Of a DNA stretch of 64,000 nt, positions 25,201 to 35,983 are shown in pieces (the first letter of the stretch is position 1; each line of letters starts with the position of its first letter). The translations under genes and the position numbers were made by a program. The notes under the pieces were generated by a model. The model made no database searches. It had not been told where the DNA came from and was given only the letters and a program-made list of their open reading frames with translations. This DNA comes from Latrodectus hesperus (taxonomy: Eukaryota > Arthropoda > Arachnida > Araneae > Theridiidae), in contig CM075850.1 of assembly GCA_037975125.1 (NCBI GenBank), forward strand, positions 122,966,306 to 123,030,305, given 5' to 3'.

Positions 25201-28200
25201 AATGAGATTTTTTTATTTCTTTGTCCTTCCAAAAATTGAACAATGGGTGCAAGTGTATGAGCGGCTTTAGGAATAAAGCATCGATAAAAGTTAAACATTC
25301 CTAAAAATCTTCGCAGCTGCGTTAAGGTTTCTGGTTTAGGAAAATCTAGTATGCATTTAACTTTATCTTGTAGAGGTTGAATTCCTTCTTCGGAAAGATT
25401 AAAACCTAGAAAATCTATTGAAGAAACACCAAAAGTACATTTAGAAACGTTAATACATAACCCATATTCTGCCAATTTTGAAAATAATGCCTTTAAATGT
25501 TGATAATGCTCTTGGGGATTTTTAGAAGCAATTAATATGTCATCGACAAACGCATAAACACCTGATAAATCGCGTGTAACCTCATCTATAAAGCGTTGAA
25601 AAGTAACAGATGCGTTGCAAAGGCCAAATTGCATCCTTGTACTTTCGAATAAACCAAATGGGGTACATATAGCGGTTTTGTGTATATCATCAGGGTTTAT
25701 TGGGATTTGATGATAAGCTTTTATTAGGTCTATGCGACTAAATATTTTTGATCCATGTAATTCTGCAGTAAAATCCGCAATACAAGGTATCGGGTATTTG
25801 TCTTTAATTGTTTGAGCATTTAAAGCTCTATAATCACCCACTGGTCTCCAATCTAAAGTTCCTTTTTAGGGACCATGTGTAGAGGTGAGGCATAGTTGCT
25901 TCTCGAAGGTCTTATATGGCCTAACTGCATCATATTTTGAAATTCAGTTTTTGCATTTTTAAGACGATCAGGAGCAAGTCTTCGAGGTTTTGCAACTACA
26001 GGAGGACCTTTCATAATTATGTAATGCACAGTATTATGTTTAACTGGTTGATTTGGATTAGGTAATTTAGTAATAGAAGGAAATTCTTCCAAAAGTTTAT
26101 GATAAGGAGTATCTTTGAGAATAGAAACTTGAACTAAATGAAGATCTGTATATTTTAAGTGGCCAATGGATTGTAATTTCGTTTTTGTGTCTCTAAAACA
26201 TTTATGCCTGAGATCTGGAACCAATTCAAAATAATGGAGAAAATCTGCTCCTAAAATTGGTGTACTAACATTGGCTACTAGAAATGTCCAAGTAAAATTT
26301 CTTCTCAAATTAAAATTTAAAGAGAGTGTCTTTTGTCCATAAACATTAATTGCTGAAGAATTTGCAGCTAAAAGCGTTTGTTGTGAATAATTTTGCTTTT
26401 GATAATTGTTAGCAGGGATTAAGGACACGTCAGAACCAGTATCGACAGAAATGAAACATTTGATGTCCGGTTGCAAATGAACAGGCGACGTGATTCGCGA
26501 GGCAAAGAATATGTCGCCTCTATTCTTTGCTGCATTTGTTTTCCTGCCATGCACAAGGCTTAACGCATTTATCGTCTCTACATTTCTTTCCGAAACGCCT
26601 GTGATACCAGCAAATGGAAAAATTTCGTTTGTGGGAATTACTTCTTTCACGACTGCTTTGGTTACGACGATATGGTGAACGACTACGAGAAAAAGAAAGT
26701 TGCTCAATTCGTTTATTTAATTTTCCAATTTCGCGAAATATTTTAGTTTCGAAAGATTCATCTGTTTCGGAAACTGATAACGTTTCAACAGGAGATGGCG
26801 TTACATCGATGATGCGATCGGAAATTTCAGCAGCTTTCTCTACTGTTAGATCAGAAACTGCAGCTAAAATAGTTTGAACATTGGATGGCAATCGCTGTAA
26901 AAATAGTTCTAACATTAGTTTATCGGGAACATTATGTGATTCTGCGCGACGCTTAATATTTCATAAAAGTTCTGTTGGTTTGCGCGATCCTAATTCTTCA
27001 CCTAATAATAGGTTTCGAATTTCTTGTTGCGATGATTCTCCCGAGCGGTTTATTAATTCCTGTTTAATCTGTTTGTATGGATCGGTTGCATCCGGTTTCA
27101 TAAGTACATCACGAACTAATGATGCAGTTTCGGGAGGAAGATGGGAAACAATATAATTATATTTAGTTATCGGTTCTATAATGGGTTTTGATGTGGCAAG
27201 AGCAAACGTGCTTTCGCACATAACAAACCATAATGCGGGATCAGATCTGTTATATACAGGAATTTGAACAGCATTAACTTCAGCCATGATACAAGGTTTA
27301 AGAACAAAATTGCGTTATATTTAACTATTAGCAATAATAATAAAGATATTTTAAACTACATAATAAGAATTATACATTTTTCAAGGATTTATAATAATTA
27401 CTGAACCCCTAAACAGTAATAAACCTCTTAACAATTATAAAACGTAAATAAGAAAAATGAAAGCAATAATGAAATCGAAAACGATATTAGAATCAGAAAA
27501 ATTACGCATAAGTTTCAAAACAAAAGCACAGAATAAAGAAACAGAAATAATAAAAACTTATCTGCGATTCCCCTCTCGCTGTTTTCGGAACACGCCACAT
27601 GACGCACCCCGGTAATAAATCACCACCACTTGAAAAACGTTACCGCAGCACAGAAAGAGCATCAGTAGTTTCGATTCCTCTTTTTCAACAGGCGAAAATT
27701 AGCCGATAATTCCAAAGCAGGCCGATATCCACATATTATAGTCACCAAATGATCACGTCCGGGTCACCATTAAGGAGATTTGTATGTTATGTTAAAATAA
27801 ACATCAACAACACGATATTATCTCCTTAAACAATTTTATTCAATTTCTTTTACTATTGCAGACATTCTTCCAATCGTGTACTACTCGCATAGCACACTCT
27901 TCACTTCTGGTCCCTCTTACAAGGGTTATAAAAAATTACTTGGCGGGATGGCGCCTAGCTCTGGGATTCACCACAAGTTAATTCATATGGGCCCTTCAGT
28001 TCAAAATGAAATACTAATAATTGTAAATATTACCTCAAAGTAAGAATCACATCCATAAACTATTAAACTAAAAATTAAAGCGCTAGTCCTTTAAACGGCA
28101 GCTCAGAATAAATTTGTTTTGTTATTATTTAAAAACGGTAAAAAAAAGTATACTTTTTCCAAAAATTTAATTAATAAGTTAAAAGTATACTTTTTTATTT

Positions 28201-31200
28201 AGACCTATGGTCGTGGTGCTAGGTTCTTTTGGACCACCCTAATTTTAAATCTTAAAAAAAAATAATACTTTTTTATTAGTATGGTATGATTTTCAAACAA
28301 TACCAGCCAAAAAATTGTAAAAACAGACACTAAAAACTTTTAAAATGTTCATTTTTTTTTTTTGTAATTATATGACATAACAGAAAACATTACAATTTAA
28401 AAACATTTAAAAACTTGATTTAAATGCACATAACTTGATCTGAATAAAATAAAAATAGAACATTTTTGATTAAGTACAAAATAATATTGAAGTATTTTAA
28501 AATTTAGTCTCAACTTTTATTTCAGAGATTTGGTATCTATCCCCTGATATTACAGAACAATTTCTGAAATATTAAAAAAATATTAACCTTCAGTAAAATA
28601 TTGCCCAAATTCAATTTTGAAATACAAGCATATCCTTTTATAAGATATCAGAAACACTGCAAAGATATTTCAAGAAGCTCTGATAGTTCAAGTCTCTTTG
28701 CAGAATCATAAGTGTAATTGTGCTAGTAATCATAGAAATTTAAGCGTTAAATAAAAATTTATATATATGTATATAAATCTTTCATGTAAAAATTTTTGCA
28801 TTTTTCAAATGTAAAAATATGGCAAAAATACATTTTATCAATACATACATTTGATAATATAATGCAAATTTTTTGAAAAAACAAACATCTTTATTCTCCT
28901 TTATTAATGAATTATTTGCATGATTTGATTTTTCAGAAATGACCTTTTAGATAAAAGTAGCTGTACTCACTTGACTTCTATGAAAAATTTACTAAAATTA
29001 TACTAACATTCAAAACAAATTCAATAACCTAAAATTCAATGAATTATGCATGATTTTAAAAATTAATTTAGTACTAAAACAAATTATTTTATATAAATTT
29101 TAAGGATGAAAATTAGTCATCCTTAAAATTTATATAAAATAATTTTTAAGGATGATAATAATATTAAGGATGAAAATTTTAAGGATGAAATTTTAAAATC
29201 TGTGAAATTCAGAAAATTTAGAAAGTTTTCATTTCTTTTATTCACAATTCTTTATCATAAAACCACTTATTTATTAAATAGAAAAGTATAACAAATAATA
29301 ACAAGATTTTTTAACAATAAAGTTAGATTCTTGCAGAATAAAATAAATCTGGAAACACAGGCATAATTTACAATTGTTTAATATTATTTAAATATTAATA
29401 TTAAAAATTAAAATTATTAAATGTTAAAAAAATATGATTTATCTCTACTTATGACGAATTATTATTCAAACTATATGTTGAGTAAAATACTACTTTTAAA
29501 TCAAATATAAATCAATAATTTACTACAAGAGGTTCTGCTTATGCTGTGTTAGATATTCATTATCTGCAAAAGAATAAAATCTACATATGTGTGACTTTTT
29601 GCAATCAGGGTCTATGACTTATACCTAATCTTATCAATACACTTGTACAGCAAGAAATGTGTTTATATAAAATTGTAATGAATATAATTGGATAGAAACT
29701 ACATATCTGTATTTTGCTACTAAAACTTTACATTTACATGATATTTTACATGAGTAAAAACTGTATAACTTACTTGCATTATTATTTTGTTAACAACTTT
29801 AGAAGGTGTGAATTCAAAATCCAATATATCTTCTGGCTCTAAAGTTTGTAATTTGCAATCTGTAACAACACCATTTTCCTCTAACCTAACAATAACATTT
29901 AAAAAAGTAAGTAAGAAAATAACAAACATTAAATGATCATTAATCTAAAATTACTATTTATTTAGTTCTTAAGCAATTAATTATTAATCAATGTACCATG
30001 CACATTTATATATAAGTATAATTTTTATTTTAGAAATTAAAGAATAAAAATTATTTTTATGCCTTTTTATAAAATTTATAAAAATGTTTGAATTAAATTT
30101 TAAATAAATACAATATAAAACAAAAAATTTAAATAAACTAAGTAAATATATATAAAAACATAAAGACATATTTGATCTAAGTTCCTTACAGTAGTACTAA
30201 TGGTGATCCATAACCAGCATAGCAAATTTTCAAAGTAGCAATCGATCCAGGATTATTTTTTGTGCCAAAGATATTCAAACATTCCTGAATAAAATGAGTA
30301 AAACGATTATTTTCAGTATTATACACTAGAAATAATTATGCAATAACTGATTTCAGAGTAGCTGAGAGAATGAACTAACAATACAGATTTTATAAATAGA
30401 CTGCTATAATAAAAATAAATAGATTTTATAAATGTTCTTCTTTATGTTAAGAGAATCATTTAGGTTTTTATTTATTTGGATCTTCAAATTAAAACTGATG
30501 TTATTATTGTTGATAATTTCAGCCTCTTATAATTAAGAACACTAAAATATTTGTCCAGTAAACAAATTAAAAAATTGATATTTAAAATTATTAAACTATT
30601 AACTTGGAATAGAATAATTTTAGGATATTTAACCAATAAAATTTTTAGTATTCTATATAAACTACTAAAAGATACCCCTTTCCTTGAAAAAAAATAATAT
30701 TCTTGTATTAAACTTTAACTGATAAATATTGAATATTATATTTAAAAAAAGAGAATAAGTTGATAAAAAAAAAAGCTAAAATCTCAACAAATTCAATAAA
30801 AAACATTTTATGCAAAAAAAATTTAATTTTAATGTAATATCATGAAAACAAATTAAAGCAATATTAGTCTTGCCAATTATATGTCAATATTGCATTATTT
30901 GAGTTTAATAAAGATTCTTTTTACATTAAGCTTTACATTCTAACAACATTAGCAGCACAGAATTAGCAGATTGAAGTAAAATTAAGATTCAAAATTCTTT
31001 AGAATTGTTAGAAACTTGCTGAAATGTGCAGAATTCCATTTCTATAGCATCTACTATTATAAGCAATATTAAATAATATACTAATAACTATTTTCAACTT
31101 CATGCTACCTTTTCCTGTTTTACAATTCAAATTGTATCATATTCAAGCTAATTTTCTATTAAAAATGTTCTTTTGTATTCCCTAATATTGGTTATTAATT

Positions 31201-34200
31201 CAAGTATGTAAATGCATGTAAATAAACACTTGCAAAGTTAAAAGAAAAATTGAAAGCTAATTCTAATAAGTAAATTAAAAAACAAACAAATAGTCAAAGG
31301 TACTTCAATTGGATGGAATAGGAATAAAAACTAGTTTAATAAATATAACAATCAATTATATTTTTCACATAAAGTTAGGAAAACCTGCTCTAATTTAATA
31401 TGAAAAAAAAAACTTAAAATGAAAACACTTATGCCAAGTTTGAGTCAAGCAATTTTTTTCTTCAAATCTAATAAATATTTTATAGTAAAAAAAATCATTT
31501 CTATTAAAAATATTATGATAAGTACATTTTTAATTTTAATTGTAGCAAAAGAAATTCTATAATGCAATGTAAATCGAAAAATCTTTTTTTATAAAATTTA
31601 TTACTTAAAACATTACATACAGACAAATGGATATATATTTCTGCATCACGTTATACCAATATATAAACACGCATTTGTGCAAGGATTTTAATGTAATACA
31701 CAATTTTTTTATTTTTTATTATTAATTTAATTTATTGATTAATAAAATAATATAATTATTAATTTTATATTATTTTATTGTACCTCTCAATAGGAATGAG
31801 TTACATTGAAAAATGTTTTTAACAATCCTAATTTCATATTCTCTGATACCACATCATGAAGACAGATCTCATAGAACATATTACAATGGTTTTTATTTTA
31901 GGGAAAAAGAAATAAAAAATTGGTCAATGACATCATCAAAATACTTTGGTACTCCTGTATATGATATAATTTTAAGTTAACTTCAATGAAAAGAACAAGA
32001 CAAAATGAGGTGTTTATCATGAATTATTAAAACTGTAAAAGTTAATAGAAATGTATAAAGTGGTAAAACTGAAATCACATCTAAAATTTGAAATTGAATT
32101 TTATTTAATTTAGATTACTCTGTGCACATTATTAAAATATACATAAAAAAATTCTAGTATCACTAATTTATCATAAGAGGAATGAACAAGTAAACCTAAT
32201 TAATAGCACTTTCGAAGAAAAACTATAAATTTAAATATATTTTTTTATAAAAAAACATTGAAAGAAATATTTTATTCAGTAAATAATTTGCACTTTTTGA
32301 ATGCACAGGATAGTTTCATTCTTTTTTATAGTAAATTCAAGCAATATGATAACTAATAAAGAATTTTTTACTTCAAAATTTTTAATATTTACAAAATGGT
32401 CAGAGTATAAATATTAATATATGATTATATATAATTTCAAGTCATTATTTTAGAAATACTTATACGTAAAAAGCTAATTTTTTTAAACAATTTTATATTT
32501 AAAATATTAATTAAAACAGTTATAAGTAAAAAATGTATTATAAAATTTTTAACTTTTTATATTTGTCAGACTAAAAAAATATCCTGGAAAAATGGGGATG
32601 GAAAATTAACAGTGTTTTTTTAAAACTATCAAGTATTTAAATTTTATTAAAACTGAAATTACATTTTAAGTTAATAGAAAGTAAAATTTATTATTGTTTG
32701 AAATCTAATTTAATGTAAATTTATTTAATTTCAAAACTTTCACAATTATTTATTTTATTAATACATTTAAAATGTTAAAAACATATAAATCAGTTAGTAT
32801 GAATACAATTGCAAAACTTGCAGTGCAAATAATTTCAAAAAAAAAAAAAAAAAAAAGAACTTCTTAATTAGATTCTTATAGACAATTATATAATTTATAA
32901 ATTGTGATTTTTTGTGCAATAATTTGTAGAATAGAATAATTTTCATACAAAGAAATATATTTTTTTAAATAGCCTTCAATTCTTACCAATAAGACACTTA
33001 GATTTACTTTAAATATTACACTTTGATCTTTTATTGTGTATTCATGAAAAAGAGATGACTGAATATAAGCATTTCCTTGAACTGATTTAGTGTCTTCAAC
33101 AGTTACTTTTAAGCCATCTGTAGTTGCACAAACTGTTGCTACCTACAAACAATAAACAAATAAATTAATATAAAATTTAGAAAATCGTTCATAAAAATAG
33201 ATTTCTTCTCATCAAAAAGTGAAAGTTAATTTAAACATATTTTGTTGTATTTTGTTGCAACAACATACTATTTTTTAGAAAATTTGGAGTAATTTTCTCA
33301 TTAATATACTATTAACAAGAAATATATCTGAATATAGTTATTTTATGAATTTTTCTGTAGCTAGATTGTTTTTGGAATTCAATATATGATTATGGCTCGA
33401 ATTGAAAATAAGATTACCAATTTATTAAAATTTAATTTGTGTAACTTTTAAATGAAATAATGTATATAATTTAATTTAAAAGTTACATTATTAAATACAA
33501 AATGAATGTTAAGGATATTATATATATATATATATAAATCTGGTTTAATATCTTATAACAGAATTTTCATTTAAAAAATACTTTAACCATGTTATTTTCT
33601 GGATATGATAAAAACTTTTGTCAATAATAAACTCTCTAATAAAGAATGAAGAGCTGAATCTATTCACCTCATTCTTAAGAGTGTGCATGAGTATCTCTAT
33701 TGCTTGAAGCACTGATTACAGTAAATAATAAATTAGAAATGTTAGTGAACAACTTTTAAGATATCAATAATGTTTCAATGAGTAACATATAAGTAGTAAA
33801 ATAATAAACAGTGAGCTAGTCTTTACAATTACATGAATATACAAGGACAAACTAATCTTTTAAATATTAAACTGAACAGTAATCATAAATTAAAACAATC
33901 ATATATTAATGCTTTTAGGCTTATTAAAATTAAACAATTTATGTTTTGCTAAAGAATTCTAGCTATTTATATTATTCTGTTATAGACATGATCCACTTTA
34001 GTCAAGAACAAAACAAAGAAGAATACATTTGTGTATATTTGGAATGAAATTTGTTTGGTGAAAACATTAATAAAAACATTTATTTTAATATAATATGCAC
34101 ATTAGCTTAGTTGGAAGACCATCAGATAAAATAGAATTCTTTAAATATTAACTTTTAAAATTATTTAATTTTAGATAATTTTTTTATTTTATAAATTTAA

Positions 34201-34978
34201 AAAACAAAATAAATTTATAAAATATTATTTGATATTTTGAAAATCATAATCTTTCTCAAATGCAGAAAAGTTTTGAGTAAAAACTTACTCTATAAAAACC
34301 TACATACTTTTCATCAAACTATTTAAATAGATGTTTGAGATTTGTCATATTTTATAATATTTAAAGCATTTCTCTTTAAATATTAAAACACAGGGCAAAA
34401 ATCAAACATAATAACTAATAGAGTTATTTTACATTATTAAACGATTTTGAATAAGAGAATGAAAACAAAAAATATTAAAAACTTTATTTTTGTTCAGCAC
34501 ATTGCATACATTTCTTAAATAATTTGTACAGGAATGCAATACAATGGTTTAAAAATATTTCCTTCATAACAAGTTCTGACACAAATGAATAACATCAGAT
34601 TAAATAACATCTCATTTTGCTGAATCTTGTAAATTTCATAATATATAATATCTAAAAGTAATTCTACTTCATTAAACAGCAAAAGCAGCCACAATTTTTT
34701 AATGTTCAAGAACTTCGCTTAATTTTTAGTTACAAAATTGTTCAGTTAAACAAAAAACTTGTTTTTAAATAGCGATTAATGAAAAAGATAAATAACCGAT
34801 CAATTTACGAATAACGTTATAATTCGCAGATTTAATTTTCCATGAAATGGAGAACACGTACGTCTCTGAAATGTATAGCTTTCAATAACTGTGCTAAGTT
34901 TCGCGTATTGTCCACAGAAGCCTCTAATACATACGTAACATCTTCTTCGCTGTTAATACGTTGAAATACAGGTGTCAT
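13229..34978 (-). CDS. RAD1: RAD1 checkpoint clamp subunit, 8 exons, 281 aa
   Basis: RAD1 is one of three subunits of the nuclear 9-1-1 (RAD9-RAD1-HUS1) clamp. The clamp is loaded at damaged DNA and activates ATR signalling. Exons, in gene order (complement): 34862-34978, 32987-33142, 30190-30284, 29774-29885, 21182-21304, 17398-17462, 15498-15642 and 13229-13261. All introns are GT-AG, all phases close, and the total is 281 codons plus stop, against 282 aa in human. Family-matching segments include DNTRNLAQLLKAIHFRD, the NIFGTKNNPGSIATLKICY stretch, WSDLDMNSEVLEILMSPSEPYF and RIDDRGFLCMQYMI. The last exon is a 33-nt microexon giving CSPNISEDDD-stop, which matches the acidic C-terminus of RAD1 proteins. 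Reading through the exon 7 donor would instead end VEYLVSI-stop. The ATG at 34978 opens MTPVFQRI. Intron 4 (8.5 kb) holds the Gypsy element and intron 5 holds LINE and SINE insertions. I infer the gene is functional. Confidence 0.95.
15080..15245 (-). mobile_element. SINE, common family, in RAD1 intron 7 (3' of exon 7)
   Basis: Its reverse complement has a head with GAGCTGGGAGATGAATAGTTAG, CAGTTCAACATTTCTTGGGTTCCAATCCC, then GGATATTTGTAGTAGTTTAGAATTC and CCTTGTGTGCAAC. This is a fairly complete copy. It lies 250 bases downstream of exon 7 in gene order. Confidence 0.7.
18030..18955 (+). mobile_element. Degenerate RTE-type LINE fragment (reverse transcriptase and C-terminal part)
   Basis: Three-frame reading gives remnants of a non-LTR reverse transcriptase: a degraded block with ACCLF, then LAYADDIMIIAHT, whose catalytic YADD is at 18161-18172. 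Later come the HLWI-NLDIY and VLRKIFGAVNE blocks, and a C-terminal RKRSRPKLSWQYCVEE plus NWRSIAK and ALAHPGL. The order and motifs match the thumb and C-terminal parts of RTE-like LINEs. Many stops and shifts mark it as old. It is on the opposite strand to RAD1, within intron 5. Confidence 0.7.
19925..20060 (-). mobile_element. SINE, common family, diverged copy (reverse)
   Basis: Its reverse complement contains a head fragment, TTGACAGCCAATTGTTAG, then TTCAATGCAATAGTTTTATGGGTTCAATTTC and ACAAATGTTTGTAGTGAATTTAGCC. It is adjacent to, and opposite in orientation to, the next SINE. Confidence 0.45.
20065..20830 (+). mobile_element. SINE, common family, interrupted by a LINE
   Basis: The left part (20065-20210) has GAGAGCGCTAACC, TTGGTTCGAATTCTACCTTGGGCATGGATGTTTGTAG and AGCCCTCATGTG. 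The right part resumes at 20780 with AGCCCTCATGTG followed by CAAAAAATAACAATTAAACACGAAACAAATCAAAC. The repeated 12 bases are the target duplication of the LINE between them. Confidence 0.75.
20211..20780 (+). mobile_element. 5'-truncated LINE tail inserted in the SINE
   Basis: About 570 bases flanked by AGCCCTCATGTG (20199-20210 and 20780-20791). It ends in an (AAG)n tail. It encodes part of ORF2 after RNase H and the C-terminal zinc motif CWKCHMPKETAKYIIYEC, whose His has become Tyr. From about 20473 it matches the mini-LINE at 6580-6877 almost base for base, including the 3' UTR ending with AAAAGCAGAGGTGCCCAAT. Upstream of that point it carries ORF2-like sequence where the mini-LINE carries its 5' part. 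Confidence 0.75.
22513..22540. repeat. Short perfect hairpin
   Basis: TTTTCTCACAC and GTGTGAGAAAA, 11-bp arms around a 6-base loop, in RAD1 intron 4 near the Gypsy element. It has no associated gene, and the function is unknown. Confidence 0.7.
22984..23188 (-). repeat. Gypsy 3' LTR (element orientation)
   Basis: On the minus strand it starts TGTAGTGAATCCC and ends CTCCTTA. A G-rich stretch (ACTGGGGGATACTC) lies just inside it in the element and is the best candidate polypurine tract. It carries the older form or independent substitutions at five positions relative to the other LTR. Confidence 0.93.
23372..26707 (-). pseudogene. Gypsy pol: protease, reverse transcriptase, RNase H, integrase, frameshifted
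   Basis: Domains in order on the minus strand: protease with SVDTGSDVSLIP (about 26440), reverse transcriptase (about 25840-25450) with YAFVDDIL as the catalytic box, and RNase H (about 25150-24900, with SADASDFAVGG). Then come an integrase zinc region (near 24390-24450, CCEPCQ) and an integrase core with HVDIVGP, ITSDQGPQ and NGIVERFH carrying the D, D and E residues. The C-terminal part has a GPY-like PYSSPHEV. The frame changes near 25861-25866 (T5 run), 25208-25214 (T7 run), 24915-24920 (T6 run) and about 24370. Each is a one-base shift. No continuous product can be made as written. In family terms this polyprotein makes and integrates the element's cDNA. Confidence 0.9.
26520..27287 (-). 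pseudogene. Gypsy gag with an in-frame TGA
   Basis: It opens at ATG 27287 (MAEVNAVQIPVYNRSDPALW), which has the look of the capsid N-terminal region of Gypsy gag proteins. A TGA at 26961-26963 interrupts the frame, which then continues through a helical capsid-like stretch and an Arg/Ser-rich segment. It ends in a Cys/His cluster beginning CWYHRRFGKKC and stops at 26520. The pol frame overlaps it from 26707 downward. The switch to pol needs a one-base change close to the Cys cluster, at about 26535-26543. Confidence 0.85.
27751..27769 (-). promoter_or_regulatory. Gypsy primer-binding site
   Basis: On the minus strand TGGTGACCCGGACGTGATC starts one base after the 5' LTR. TGG at its start would pair with a tRNA 3' CCA. 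I cannot name the tRNA with certainty. Confidence 0.75.
27771..27975 (-). repeat. Gypsy 5' LTR (element orientation)
   Basis: 205 bp, identical to the left LTR except at five substituted positions clustered in the 55 bases at its right-hand end (the 5' end in element orientation). On the minus strand it starts TGTGGTGAATCCC and ends CTCCTTA. It is followed on the plus strand by the AGTT target duplication. Confidence 0.93.
29081..29145. repeat. Perfect 29-bp inverted repeat with 7-base loop
   Basis: The arm at 29081-29109 is exactly complementary to 29117-29145. The inner ends are AAGGATGA and TCATCCTT. Three more copies of AAGGATGA lie just to the right (up to about 29190). It sits in RAD1 intron 4, about 630 bases from exon 4, so it would be present in the pre-mRNA. 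Confidence 0.9.
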
Positions 34979-35983
34979 TTTAAATTACGAATTAATTATT
35001 TACTCAACTATTAATTTATCGAAATATATAATGTACACAGTCAATTAAAAAAAACTAGTCAATTTAATTTCCACTTCTAGCCGCCATAATTTAAATTTAG
35101 CAGACGATAAATAATAAATAGTCACAGATAAAGATAAGAGATAGGACTTTCAATGAGTTTAAGCCTTAAGCATTATTAATAAGTAATCAATTTCTTAATA
35201 AGTAAATATTTCAATCACAATATGTTTAATTTCCTTAATGATCTAATATTAGAAAAATGCAGGAAAAATTGTATTAAAAATACGTGACGTTTTAATCTGA
35301 GAGGCTAAATTTGGAAACAGCATGGTTGAGAAGTTGTTACGGAATAATGCAACTCGGTCAGGTCATCGTTATCGATTCAAGACTACAGAACCGAAACTAC
35401 TACTGACATGCATCGGATATTTGGTTCATGTTTTATAGTTTTAGATTTGTTTTCTATTGTTTCAATATCATGATGAGTAGAAGGAACTTAAAAAGTAAGC
35501 TGAACATTGCGCTACTTTGTTAAATAAATTTTCACATTTCTTTATTACACATGATTTATCAAAATTATTTGCTATATGTATATGAAGTTATTGTGCTCTC
35601 TTTTTTTGACAATTTGCCATTCTTTATTTCAACACACAATTATTATCTCTCAGTATATAAGCTTCATTTTTAAAATTAAAGATGAAGTTTATTAATTTTT
35701 AAAATTTTTAATAATACTAAACTATAATGAATGAAAAATGTTATTGTATTCTATCCTATTACTATCATTTTTATTAAAAGTAATGTCTGCTATCAATATA
35801 TTTCTTATACTTTTAAAAAACTAATTTTATTTATTTTTTATTTGTTAAAAAAACTAAATTATTCCACTGTCAAATTTGTACCAAATAAGAAATAAATTAT
35901 TTTTTCAGCTCTGACCTCAGTGAATTATATTTAAATATTATTATTTTAAATGGTTTTAGGGCAGATTTGCAGCTTAGTTTACA
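34979..35983. promoter_or_regulatory. Shared 1-kb divergent upstream region of RAD1 and the clathrin-like gene
   Basis: The two start codons, 34978 on the minus strand and 35984 on the plus strand, face away from each other. The stretch 35280-35430 is clearly less AT-rich than its surroundings. It contains CGTGACGTTTT (CRE-like) and CGTTATCGATTC. No TATA box can be assigned. A good acceptor (TTTGCAG at 35966-35972) just before the clathrin-like ATG suggests that gene has an upstream non-coding exon, possibly in this region. Confidence 0.45.

Larger units (their letters stand above)
22984..27975 (-). mobile_element. Ty3/Gypsy LTR retrotransposon, complete ends, broken reading frames
   Basis: The two 205-bp LTRs differ at five positions, all substitutions (about 97.6% identity by eye). 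They are flanked by AGTT on both sides (22980-22983 and 27976-27979), a 4-bp target duplication. Minus-strand order is LTR, primer-binding site, gag with zinc-knuckle-like Cys, protease (DTG), reverse transcriptase, RNase H, integrase, LTR. Integrase after RT/RNase H is the Ty3/Gypsy order. No envelope-like frame is seen. The element sits in RAD1 intron 4 in the same orientation as RAD1. Its frames are broken by one in-frame stop and at least five single-base shifts. Confidence 0.95.

Noticed and set aside
28140..28300. Possible dispersed repeat shared with about 45500-45640
   Set aside because: A short resemblance around TAGGTTC-CTTTTGGA and TTTTAAATCT is seen at both places, but the match is too patchy to define an element by eye.
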